Assembly (NCBI GenBank): GCA_040905265.1
Contig: JBBDRW010000158.1
Coordinates: forward strand, 1-19,504
DNA length: 19,504 nt
DNA from: JBBDRW01 sp040905265
GTDB lineage: Bacteria > Bacteroidota > Rhodothermia > Balneolales > Balneolaceae
Direction: 5' to 3'
The translations under genes were made by a program, and so were the position numbers. Below the pieces are notes generated by a model. It was given only the letters and a program-made list of their open reading frames with translations, had not been told where the DNA came from and searched no databases. This document shows, piece after piece, positions 1 to 7,120 of the stretch. Within the stretch, counting starts at the first letter, position 1. Each line of letters opens with the position of its first letter.

Positions 1-10
1 GATTTGAAGT

Positions 11-31
11 GTGAGCTTTTGTTACGCTCAC
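11..31 (+). other. Short hairpin in the secE leader
   Basis: GTGAGC (11-16) and GCTCAC (26-31) form a perfect 6-bp stem with a 9-base loop. No T-tract follows, so a terminator is unlikely. The strand order GTGAGCT..TTACGC resembles the element at 926-940 upstream of rplK. The first bases of the window may include the end of an upstream gene (TGA at 5-7 or 12-14), but too little is present to say which. Confidence 0.3.
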
Positions 32-69
32 TCGATGCCCGGTTTTGGAAGGCAAGCTGGATATGGTGG

Positions 70-130
70 TCGGAGGATGGCCGTAGTTGCCGGAGCAGTG
101 CTCCGGCGGTTCAAGTCCTGCCACCCGTGC
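70..130 (+). pseudogene. Degenerate tRNA-like sequence, possibly decayed tRNA-Trp
   Basis: This stretch has tRNA hallmarks but no foldable tRNA. GTAGTT (83-88) resembles a D-arm start. GGTTCAAGTCC (108-118) is a T-loop with its closing pairs, and CTGCCACCCGTGC (118-130) resembles the T-stem and acceptor 3' side. No matching 5' acceptor strand or anticodon loop is present, and the T-stem has two mismatches. The middle instead forms a perfect 8-bp hairpin (89-96 with 100-107, loop AGT). tRNA-Trp commonly sits just before secE in bacteria, and the pieces align in order to a generic tRNA-Trp with several small deletions. That alignment is from memory, so the identity is an inference. It could also be an unrelated leader structure. 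Confidence 0.3.
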
Positions 131-168
131 TAGTGAACAGAGAACGTAGAATTGGACTGAACATACTG

Positions 169-351
169 ATGAAAAAAATTAAAGAATTTATCGAAGGAGT
201 CCAGAAAGAGTTTAAGAAGGTGACCTGGCCGACTCAGCAAGAGTTAATAGACAACACAATCATTGTTGTCGTTTTTACGATTGTCATTTCTGCATTCATA
301 TTCGCTGTAGATCAGGTTTACAGTACAATTTTAGATGTGATATATCAATGA
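169..351 (+). CDS. secE: Preprotein translocase subunit SecE
   Basis: SecE clamps the SecY channel and is essential for protein export through the inner membrane. The 60-residue product has the single-TM layout usual outside the enterobacteria: an amphipathic N-terminal helix, the conserved stretch KKVTWPTQQEL (residues 16-26), and one membrane helix at about residues 29-48. I place the start at ATG 169. The frame is open further upstream, but that part crosses the tRNA-like remnant and resembles no protein. No strong Shine-Dalgarno is visible. The stop overlaps the nusG start (ATGA at 348-351), so the two are probably translationally coupled. The position directly before nusG is the standard bacterial arrangement. 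Confidence 0.95.
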   Translation: MKKIKEFIEGVQKEFKKVTWPTQQELIDNTIIVVVFTIVISAFIFAVDQVYSTILDVIYQ

Positions 352-914
352 CATCCGAGAACAGTTACGACTGGTATGTAGTTCGCTGCTTCTCCAGTCA
401 TGAAAAAAAAGTGAAAGAGTTTCTGGACCGAGAGGTGGTTGATCAAGGGCTTGAGGATAAAATCAAAAGTATTCTGATTCCTACAGAGACAGTGGTCGAG
501 ATTCGATCCGGTAAGAAGAGAACCCGTGAAAAGAATTTCTTTCCCGGTTATATACTCGTCGAAACTATTTATGATGAAGAGGTAAATAACCTGATACAGA
601 GTGCACCTTCCTGCCTCGGATTCCTGAAAGGTGGCAAAAACGATGTCATCCCTACCCCTCTGAAGAAATCGGAGGTCGACCGGATCCTCGGTCGGGTTTA
701 CGATAATCAGGAGATGCTTGAAGAGGGGGGAGTTGTCGATATCCCTTACAATGAAGGAGATCTTGTGAAGGTTATTGACGGGCCTTTTAAAGACTTTGAC
801 GGTACGGTTCAAGAAGTGAATACCGATAAACTGAAGCTTCGGGTACTTGTGAGCATTTTTGGTCGCAAGACTCCAGTTGAGGTAGATGTTAACCAGGTTG
901 AACCCGCTGCCTGA
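348..914 (+). CDS. nusG: Transcription termination/antitermination protein NusG
   Basis: NusG binds RNA polymerase through its NGN domain and links it to Rho or to the ribosome through its KOW domain. The 188-residue product is a standard two-domain form. The NGN domain covers about residues 8-110, beginning WYVVRCFSSHEKKV and including the NFFPGYILVE core strand. A linker leads to the KOW domain from about residue 134 (EGDLVKVIDGPFKDFDGTV). There is no inserted third domain. Its start overlaps the secE stop by four bases. It is followed by a 64-nt spacer before rplK that carries unusual sequence (see 926-940 and 952-975). Confidence 0.97.
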   Translation: MTSENSYDWYVVRCFSSHEKKVKEFLDREVVDQGLEDKIKSILIPTETVVEIRSGKKRTREKNFFPGYILVETIYDEEVNNLIQSAPSCLGFLKGGKNDVIPTPLKKSEVDRILGRVYDNQEMLEEGGVVDIPYNEGDLVKVIDGPFKDFDGTVQEVNTDKLKLRVLVSIFGRKTPVEVDVNQVEPAA

Positions 915-925
915 GATAGATGCAA

Positions 926-940
926 AGTGAGCTATTACGC
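926..940 (+). promoter_or_regulatory. 15-nt exact complement of conserved 23S rRNA, upstream of rplK
   Basis: AGTGAGCTATTACGC is the exact reverse complement of GCGTAATAGCTCACT. From memory, that is a nearly universal 23S rRNA segment at about E. coli 1087-1102, inside the domain bound by L11. The sense transcript of this spacer would carry the complement, so it could pair with rRNA. It lies 38 nt before the L11 start codon. Function is inference; coincidence is not excluded. Confidence 0.35.
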
Positions 941-951
941 GTGAACTAACA

Positions 952-975
952 GAATCACGAATCACCAATTGATTC
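952..975 (+). promoter_or_regulatory. Tandem repeat and hairpin at the rplK ribosome binding region
   Basis: GAATCAC occurs twice in tandem (952-958, 959-965). The second copy starts a 6-bp stem, GAATCA (959-964) with TGATTC (970-975), ending 3 nt before the rplK ATG. No Shine-Dalgarno motif is visible here, so this small hairpin occupies the place where the ribosome would load. Confidence 0.3.
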
Positions 976-978
976 TTT

Positions 979-1410
979 ATGGCAAAAAAAGTAGAAAAGG
1001 TGCTAAAGCTTCAGATTGTTGGGGGGCAGGCGAACCCTGCTCCGCCGGTCGGCCCTGCATTGGGACAGGCCGGGATCAACATTATGGAGTTTTGTAAAGC
1101 ATTTAACGCGCAGACCCAGGAAAAATCTGGTACGATTATTCCGGTTGAGATTACAGTGTTTGCGGACAAATCGTTTTCCTTTAAAACGAAGACCCCGCCT
1201 GCAGCTGTACTCTTGAAAAAAGCCGCAAAAATCAAATCAGGTTCGGGTGAACCCAACCGTAACAAGGTCGGGAAAGTTACCTGGGCGCAGTGTAAGGAGA
1301 TCGCAGAGGAGAAGATGGAGGATTTAAATGCATCCGACGTTGAAAACGCTGCAGAAATGATTGCCGGAACTGCCCGAAGCATGGGTCTGAGAGTAATCCG
1401 AGATAAATAA
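979..1410 (+). CDS. rplK: 50S ribosomal protein L11
   Basis: L11 binds the GTPase-associated centre of 23S rRNA and supports factor-dependent GTP hydrolysis on the ribosome. The 143-residue product is full length. The N-terminal domain carries the proline-rich PAPPVGPALGQAGINI segment (about residues 21-36), the thiopeptide-contact region of the family. The C-terminal RNA-binding domain carries KIKSGSGEPNRNKVGKVT. The ATG at 979 has no visible Shine-Dalgarno and is preceded by a small hairpin. It sits 14 nt before rplA, the classic L11-L1 pair. In E. coli this pair is autoregulated by L1; whether that applies here cannot be read from the sequence. Confidence 0.97.
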   Translation: MAKKVEKVLKLQIVGGQANPAPPVGPALGQAGINIMEFCKAFNAQTQEKSGTIIPVEITVFADKSFSFKTKTPPAAVLLKKAAKIKSGSGEPNRNKVGKVTWAQCKEIAEEKMEDLNASDVENAAEMIAGTARSMGLRVIRDK

Positions 1411-1424
1411 CAGGATTTATAATC

Positions 1425-2123
1425 ATGGCAAAGCGAGGTAAAAAATACCAACAGGCCGAAGAACTGATCGATCGAAATATCGAATATACTATCGAAGAGG
1501 CGTGTGATCTTGTAAAAAAGACTTCACTTATGAAGTTTGACTCTTCTGTAGATATGGATCTCCATCTCGGTGTAGATCCGCGACATGCCGATCAGATGGT
1601 GCGTGGTACAGTTGCACTTCCACACGGTACAGGTAAATCTGTCCGGGTACTTGCTCTCGTCAATGAGAACAAACAGGAAGAAGCAGTGAATGCCGGCGCC
1701 GATCATGTAGGTCTGGATGAGTATATCACCAAGATTGAAGAGGGGTGGGCTGAAGTAGATGTGATCATAGCCACACCGGATGTTATGGGTAAAATCGGCA
1801 AGCTTGGACGGGTCTTGGGCCCCAGAGGTTTAATGCCGAATCCGAAAAGTGGTACCGTTACCAATGATGTTGAAGCAGCTGTCAAAGAGTTCAAGGCGGG
1901 GAAAGTTGATTTTCGCGTTGACAAATTTGGCATTCTTCATACTTCAATTGGCAAGGCAAGTTTTGACGCGAAGGAACTGATAGAGAATGCTCAGGCATTT
2001 CTGCATACAGTCAATAAACTTCGTCCGTCATCTGCCAAAGGTCACTACATCCGAAGTGCATATATGAGCTCTACCATGGGTCCCAGTATCCCTGTAAGCC
2101 GCTCATCAATTGTATCTATTTAA
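1425..2123 (+). CDS. rplA: 50S ribosomal protein L1
   Basis: L1 forms the mobile stalk at the ribosomal E site and, in several bacteria, represses its own operon by binding the leader mRNA. The 232-residue product is of normal length. The N-terminal part (AKRGKKYQQAEELID) is typical, and the L1 signature around IGKLGRVLGPRGLMPNPKSG (about residues 125-144) is intact. The C-terminus ends SSTMGPSIPV plus a short tail. The ATG start lies 14 nt after the rplK stop, and the next gene rplJ follows after 18 nt, so all are co-transcribed. Confidence 0.97.
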   Translation: MAKRGKKYQQAEELIDRNIEYTIEEACDLVKKTSLMKFDSSVDMDLHLGVDPRHADQMVRGTVALPHGTGKSVRVLALVNENKQEEAVNAGADHVGLDEYITKIEEGWAEVDVIIATPDVMGKIGKLGRVLGPRGLMPNPKSGTVTNDVEAAVKEFKAGKVDFRVDKFGILHTSIGKASFDAKELIENAQAFLHTVNKLRPSSAKGHYIRSAYMSSTMGPSIPVSRSSIVSI

Positions 2124-2141
2124 AGTAAACAGGAACCGACG

Positions 2142-2666
2142 ATGCCAACATTAGCAGAAAAAAAGGCAGTTGTTGAAGATATCACTGAACATCTCAACAG
2201 TGCAGAGGCACTGTACATCACCGATTATAAGGGGATGTCTGTTGCCGAGATCAATGATCTGAGATCAAAATTCAGAGAAAACCAGGTTCGTTTCAAAGTT
2301 TTCAAAAATACGCTGATCAAGCGTGCGATGGATGAAGTGGGAGGGTATGAAGACCTCTATCCCCATCTTGAAAATCAGAACGGATTTGCATTTATCGATG
2401 AAGATCTTGGTGCTCCGGCGAAGGTGCTTCAAGCCTATATAAAGGAGCATAACAAGCCGAAGTTTAAGGCTGCACTGGTTCAGGGTGACTACTATACAGA
2501 AAAACAGCTCGATGCTCTTGCTTCCATGAAGTCCAGGGAAGAGATTATCGGGGATATATTGGGACTGCTTATGGCTCCTGTCAGCAATATTGTTGGCGGC
2601 CTGCAAGCCCAAGGTTCTGCGATAGCCGGAGCCCTTCAGACAATTGCCGAAAAAGGCGAAAATTAA
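2142..2666 (+). CDS. rplJ: 50S ribosomal protein L10
   Basis: L10 anchors L7/L12 dimers to the ribosome to build the stalk that recruits translation factors. The 174-residue product shows the family N-terminus (LAEKKAVVEDITEHL), the central YKGMSVAEINDLR and FKVFKNTLIKRAM segments, and a C-terminal helix that would hold L7/L12. An AGGA motif lies about 8 nt before the ATG. Only 18 nt separate it from rplA, so there is no room for the long L10 leader used for autoregulation in E. coli. Confidence 0.97.
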   Translation: MPTLAEKKAVVEDITEHLNSAEALYITDYKGMSVAEINDLRSKFRENQVRFKVFKNTLIKRAMDEVGGYEDLYPHLENQNGFAFIDEDLGAPAKVLQAYIKEHNKPKFKAALVQGDYYTEKQLDALASMKSREEIIGDILGLLMAPVSNIVGGLQAQGSAIAGALQTIAEKGEN

Positions 2667-2719
2667 TCATTCACACGACACGATTTTAATCATATAAATT
2701 GACCAACGGAGAATAAATC

Positions 2720-3097
2720 ATGGCTGACGTTAAAGACTTAGCTGAACAACTGGTTAACCTTACAATCAAAGAAGCAAACGAACTGGCTAAAGTACTTGAA
2801 GAAGAGTACGACATCAAACCTGCTGCAGCAGCTGTTGCAGTTGCCGGCGGTGCTGCCGGTGGTGACAACGGTGCCGCAGAAGAGCAGACAGAGTTCGATG
2901 TGGTACTGAAAAGTGCAGGCGCCAAAAAGATCGCGGTGATCAAGGAAGTTCGAGGTATTACCGGATTGGGACTGAAAGAGGCCAAAGAACTGGTTGACGG
3001 TGCTCCCAATACGATCAAGGAAGGTGTTGCAAAGGAAGAAGCAGAACAGATCAAGGAAAAGCTCGAAGAAGCCGGTGGAGAAGTAGAACTGAAGTAA
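2720..3097 (+). CDS. rplL: 50S ribosomal protein L7/L12
   Basis: L7/L12 is the multicopy acidic stalk protein that contacts EF-Tu, EF-G and IF2. The 125-residue product has the N-terminal dimerisation helices (about residues 1-32), an Ala/Gly-rich hinge (about 35-55), and the conserved C-terminal domain with KIAVIKEVRGITGLGLKEAK. A CGGAGAA ribosome binding site precedes the ATG. The 53-nt gap from rplJ shows no clear structure. A strong hairpin follows the stop and separates it from rpoB. Confidence 0.97.
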   Translation: MADVKDLAEQLVNLTIKEANELAKVLEEEYDIKPAAAAVAVAGGAAGGDNGAAEEQTEFDVVLKSAGAKKIAVIKEVRGITGLGLKEAKELVDGAPNTIKEGVAKEEAEQIKEKLEEAGGEVELK

Positions 3098-3121
3098 ACA
3101 TTCCGGTTTGCACAATTAGTC

Positions 3122-3151
3122 ATAGCCAATACCGTTTTCGGTATTGGCTAT
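3122..3151 (+). promoter_or_regulatory. Perfect 13-bp hairpin in the rplL-rpoB spacer
   Basis: ATAGCCAATACCG (3122-3134) pairs perfectly with CGGTATTGGCTAT (3139-3151) around a TTTT loop. No T-tract follows, so it is not an ordinary intrinsic terminator. In E. coli the same spacer holds a partial terminator and an RNase III site that lower rpoBC relative to the ribosomal genes. A comparable role here is inference. The rest of the 162-nt spacer shows no clear promoter. Confidence 0.7.
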
Positions 3152-3259
3152 TGGCGTCTACATCATCGCTAATTTGGGGCCACGTTCCCATTTCTATCCA
3201 GCCAATTCATACGGCTGCTGACATCTGTCATTACTTTTAACCTAAAGGAGAGCATCCTT

Positions 3260-6200
3260 TTGAGTACTACTATGGAGAAAATTCCGTTTACCGAAAGACT
3301 CACATTCGGCCGCACAAAACAAGTAATTGACTATCCCGATTTCCTCGACATCCAGCTTGCTTCATTCGAGTATTTTACTCAGCTGGATATTGCCCCGCAG
3401 GATCGAAAAAATCAAGGATTGCAACGAATTTTCAATGAGAATTTCCCCATTGTGGATTCGAGAGAGACCCATATTCTGGAGTTTCTCTATTATGCGGTTG
3501 ATACGCCGAAATATAATATTATTGAGTGCCAGGAGCGCGGCCTGACCTATGCGGTCCCGCTGAAGGCAAAACTTCGCCTCTCTACGGTTGATGAAGGTGA
3601 TGAGGCTTCGGAGACGATTGAACAGGAAGTATTTCTGGGAGATCTCCCCTGGATGACGGACAGAGGAACGTTTGTTATCAATGGAGCGGAGCGTGTCATT
3701 GTCAGCCAGCTGCACCGTTCTCCCGGCGTCTTTTTCGGGCAGTCGGTCCATCCGAACGGAACCCAGTTATACTCAGCCAGAGTGATTCCCTTCAAAGGTT
3801 CCTGGATTGAATTTACAACCGATATCCGGGATGTTCTTTGGGCCTATATCGACCGGAAGAAAAAAGTTCCGGCATCGACATTGCTGCGGGCACTCGGTTA
3901 TGGGTCTGATCTGGAAATTCTATCTCTGTTCGACCTTTCGGAAGAGTTGAAATTCTCAACCAAAAAGAGTTACAAAAGTAACCTGGTCGATCGCAGACTT
4001 GCAACAGATATTGCTGTTGAAGAGAGTGAGGAGATAGTTGATGATGAGACCGGGGAAGTGACAGAAGCACTAAACAGGCGGGTTGTCCTTGAGCGGGATC
4101 ATATTCTTACAGAAGATGACTACGGTCTGTTGAAAGAGGCTGGAGTGGAGAAGGTGCTGGTTCAGAAAATCTCTACGGAAGAGTCTGAACGGTCCGTGAT
4201 GATGAATACTCTTCGGAAAGACTCGACTCACGATGAGGTTTCAGCGTTGGGGGAGGTCTATCAGCAGATTCGAACCGGAGAGATGCCGGACCCTGAAACA
4301 GCTCGTTCCGTTCTGGAACGGCTCTTCTTTAGTGACAAGAAGTATGATCTGGGTGAAGTGGGCCGTTATCGACTGAACAAGCGGCTGAAGCTGGGCGATG
4401 AAAACGATCTTCGATATCTGACCAAAGAGGATATTGTATCGATCATTAAAGAGGTAATCCGTCTCAAAAACATGAAATCGCAGGTGGATGATATCGATCA
4501 CCTGAGTAACCGAAGGGTTCGTACAGTTGGTGAGCAACTTGGCCAGCAGTTTGCGATCGGCCTTGCCCGGATGGCCAGAACGATTCGGGAGAGAATGAAC
4601 TCTCGAGATGCAGAGCAGCTTACACCACAGGATCTGGTGAATGCGCGGACGATTTCCAGTGTCATCAATACTTTTTTCGGGACAAACCAGCTCTCCCAGT
4701 TCATGGATCAGACGAACCCGATTGCAGAACTTACGCACAAGCGTCGTATGTCTGCTTTGGGTCCTGGCGGCCTTACAAGAGAACGAGCCGGATTTGAGGT
4801 TCGTGATGTCCACTATACCCATTATGGGCGTCTCTGTCCGATTGAAACTCCGGAGGGTCCAAATATTGGCCTGATCTCTTCCCTATGTATTCATGCAAAG
4901 GTCAATGATTTCGGATTTATTGAAACTCCGTACCGCAAAGTGAAAGATGGTGTTGTTACAGACAATGTGGACTATCTGGCCGCAGAACAGGAAGATGAAA
5001 CAATTATTGCGCAAGCGAATGCTCCTCTCAGAAAGGATTCTACATTTGCCAATGACGCCATATTTTCCAGATTCAGAGACAGTAATGTCGGCCTGGCAAA
5101 ACCGGACGAAATCGAGTACATGGATGTTGCGACTAACCAGATTACATCTCTGGCGGCAGCATTGATTCCATTTATCGAACACGATGATGCCAACCGGGCA
5201 TTGATGGGATCCAACATGCAGCGTCAGGCCGTGCCTCTGTTGCGGCCGGAATCTCCCTATGTGGGAACCGGTTTGGAGCACAGAGCAGCCAAAGATTCCC
5301 GGGCAATCATCACGGCGGAAGGGAAAGGAAAAGTTGTTTATGTAAGCGGAACCGAGATTCGGGTTAAATATGATCGGGATGAACTCCAGCAACTCTGCTA
5401 TTTTGATGAAGGGGTTAAATCCTACAGGCTTCAAAAATTTGAGCGAAGCAATCAGGATACTACGATCAATCAGAGGCCGGTCGTTAACGTTGGCGACAAG
5501 GTGAAACGTGGCGATACTCTGGCAGACGGATGTTCAACTCAGAACGGTGAACTTGCGCTCGGCCGAAACATGCTGATTGCATTTATGCCCTGGAGAGGAT
5601 ATAACTTTGAGGATGCGATCGTTGTAAGTGAACGGATCGTGCAGGAAGATGTCTATACCTCTATTCATATCCAGGAATTTGAGCAGCAGGTCAGGGATAC
5701 GAAACGAGGTGAAGAGGAACTGACCAGAGAAATTCCAAACGTAAGTGAAGAGGCAACCCGCAACCTGGACGAACAGGGAATCATCCGGATCGGTGCCAAG
5801 GTCAATCCCGGCGATATTCTGGTTGGCAAGATTACTCCGAAAGGTGAGACCGATCCGACGCCTGAAGAAAAATTGCTACGTGCTATCTTCGGAGATAAAG
5901 CCGGTGACGTGAAGGATGCTTCGTTGAAAACACCTCCTGGAGTATCGGGTACTGTTATCAACACCAAGCTTTTCAGCCGAAAGCGGGATGAGCAGATCTC
6001 CCGCAAGGAGGAGAAGAAGATGGTGGAAGCGGAGAATGAACGTCACAAGAGTCTGCTCGCGGACCTGAACAGCAAATGGGCCGACCGGATGTATGGGCTA
6101 TTGAGAGACAAGACCTCACCAGGTGTTTATAACTTTAGCGGCCATGAACTGATCCCGAAGGGGGAGAAGTACAAGAAATCAGTTTTTGAGCAGCTTGACC

Positions 6201-7087
6201 CGATCGATATCAATGAAAATATTGACTGGGCAACCGATGAAAACCTTGTAGAGCATGTAAAACTGCTCTTTAAAAACTACCGGGTAGATCGTCGTAAAAT
6301 CGATTCAGAGGCGAAACGCCGGAAGTACCAGATTCAGGTCGGGGATGAACTGCCGCCGGGAATTATTCAGAAGGCGAAGATATACGTTGCCAAAAAGCGC
6401 AAGCTTCAGGTTGGTGACAAGATGGCCGGACGGCATGGAAACAAAGGGGTGATCGCGAAAGTGGTTCCGGTTGAGGATATGCCCTATATGGAAGATGGTA
6501 CGCCAGTCGATATTCTTCTGAATCCGCTCGGTGTACCTTCCCGGATGAACCTGGGACAAATTTATGAGACTATTCTTGGCTGGGCTGCCAGCAAGCTTGG
6601 CGTCAAATTTGCATCCCCGATTTTTGACGGTGCATCGTATGACCAGGTTCAGGAGCAGTTGGAGAGTGCAGGGTTGCCGAAAGATGGACGGGTTCGGTTG
6701 TACGACGGAAAGAGTGGCAAGATGTTCGACCAGAAAACTACGGTTGGATATATGTATATGCTCAAGCTGAACCACCTGGTTGAAGATAAAATGCATGCCC
6801 GGTCTATTGGCCCCTACTCGCTGATTACCCAACAGCCGTTGGGTGGTAAGGCTCAGTTTGGTGGACAGAGGCTTGGTGAGATGGAAGTTTGGGCTCTCTA
6901 CGCATATGGTGCATCAAGCATCCTGAAAGAGATGCTGACTGTCAAGAGTGATGATGTGAAAGGCAGATCAAAAGTCTATGAAGCGATCGTGAAAGGTGAG
7001 AACCTGCCCGATGGCGATGTCCCGGAATCGTTCAAGGTGTTGCTGCGTGAGCTGATGGGACTCGGTCTTGAAATTCATATCGACTAA
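3260..7087 (+). CDS. rpoB: DNA-directed RNA polymerase subunit beta
   Basis: RpoB forms one pincer of RNA polymerase and much of the catalytic cleft. The 1275-residue product is full length and has no large lineage insertion that I can see. The rifamycin pocket is intact: Q480, D483, H493, R496 and S498 occupy the places of E. coli Q513, D516, H526, R529 and S531. It is followed by LGPGGLTRERAGFEVRDVH and CPIETPEGPNIGL. The C-terminal part carries GDKMAGRHGNKG and the GGKAQFGGQRLGEMEVWAL motif. The start is TTG at 3260, 9 nt after a perfect AAAGGAG; the next ATG (3272) is too far from that site. The nearest normal Ser522 equivalent is Ala489, as I recall for Bacteroidetes. Confidence 0.98.
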   Translation: MSTTMEKIPFTERLTFGRTKQVIDYPDFLDIQLASFEYFTQLDIAPQDRKNQGLQRIFNENFPIVDSRETHILEFLYYAVDTPKYNIIECQERGLTYAVPLKAKLRLSTVDEGDEASETIEQEVFLGDLPWMTDRGTFVINGAERVIVSQLHRSPGVFFGQSVHPNGTQLYSARVIPFKGSWIEFTTDIRDVLWAYIDRKKKVPASTLLRALGYGSDLEILSLFDLSEELKFSTKKSYKSNLVDRRLATDIAVEESEEIVDDETGEVTEALNRRVVLERDHILTEDDYGLLKEAGVEKVLVQKISTEESERSVMMNTLRKDSTHDEVSALGEVYQQIRTGEMPDPETARSVLERLFFSDKKYDLGEVGRYRLNKRLKLGDENDLRYLTKEDIVSIIKEVIRLKNMKSQVDDIDHLSNRRVRTVGEQLGQQFAIGLARMARTIRERMNSRDAEQLTPQDLVNARTISSVINTFFGTNQLSQFMDQTNPIAELTHKRRMSALGPGGLTRERAGFEVRDVHYTHYGRLCPIETPEGPNIGLISSLCIHAKVNDFGFIETPYRKVKDGVVTDNVDYLAAEQEDETIIAQANAPLRKDSTFANDAIFSRFRDSNVGLAKPDEIEYMDVATNQITSLAAALIPFIEHDDANRALMGSNMQRQAVPLLRPESPYVGTGLEHRAAKDSRAIITAEGKGKVVYVSGTEIRVKYDRDELQQLCYFDEGVKSYRLQKFERSNQDTTINQRPVVNVGDKVKRGDTLADGCSTQNGELALGRNMLIAFMPWRGYNFEDAIVVSERIVQEDVYTSIHIQEFEQQVRDTKRGEEELTREIPNVSEEATRNLDEQGIIRIGAKVNPGDILVGKITPKGETDPTPEEKLLRAIFGDKAGDVKDASLKTPPGVSGTVINTKLFSRKRDEQISRKEEKKMVEAENERHKSLLADLNSKWADRMYGLLRDKTSPGVYNFSGHELIPKGEKYKKSVFEQLDPIDINENIDWATDENLVEHVKLLFKNYRVDRRKIDSEAKRRKYQIQVGDELPPGIIQKAKIYVAKKRKLQVGDKMAGRHGNKGVIAKVVPVEDMPYMEDGTPVDILLNPLGVPSRMNLGQIYETILGWAASKLGVKFASPIFDGASYDQVQEQLESAGLPKDGRVRLYDGKSGKMFDQKTTVGYMYMLKLNHLVEDKMHARSIGPYSLITQQPLGGKAQFGGQRLGEMEVWALYAYGASSILKEMLTVKSDDVKGRSKVYEAIVKGENLPDGDVPESFKVLLRELMGLGLEIHID

Positions 7088-7120
7088 TTTCGTTAATCAA
7101 ATTTAATCGGAGGTAAACCC

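Noticed and set aside
345..968. Long - strand ORF opposite nusG
   Set aside because: It is a shadow of nusG, with no recognisable domains, and nusG is unmistakable on the + strand.
2124..2141. L10-type leader for rplJ autoregulation
   Set aside because: Only 18 nt separate rplA and rplJ, too short for the known leader fold.
4241..4822. - strand ORF of 193 residues inside rpoB
   Set aside because: It lies wholly inside the conserved rpoB frame and has no family features.
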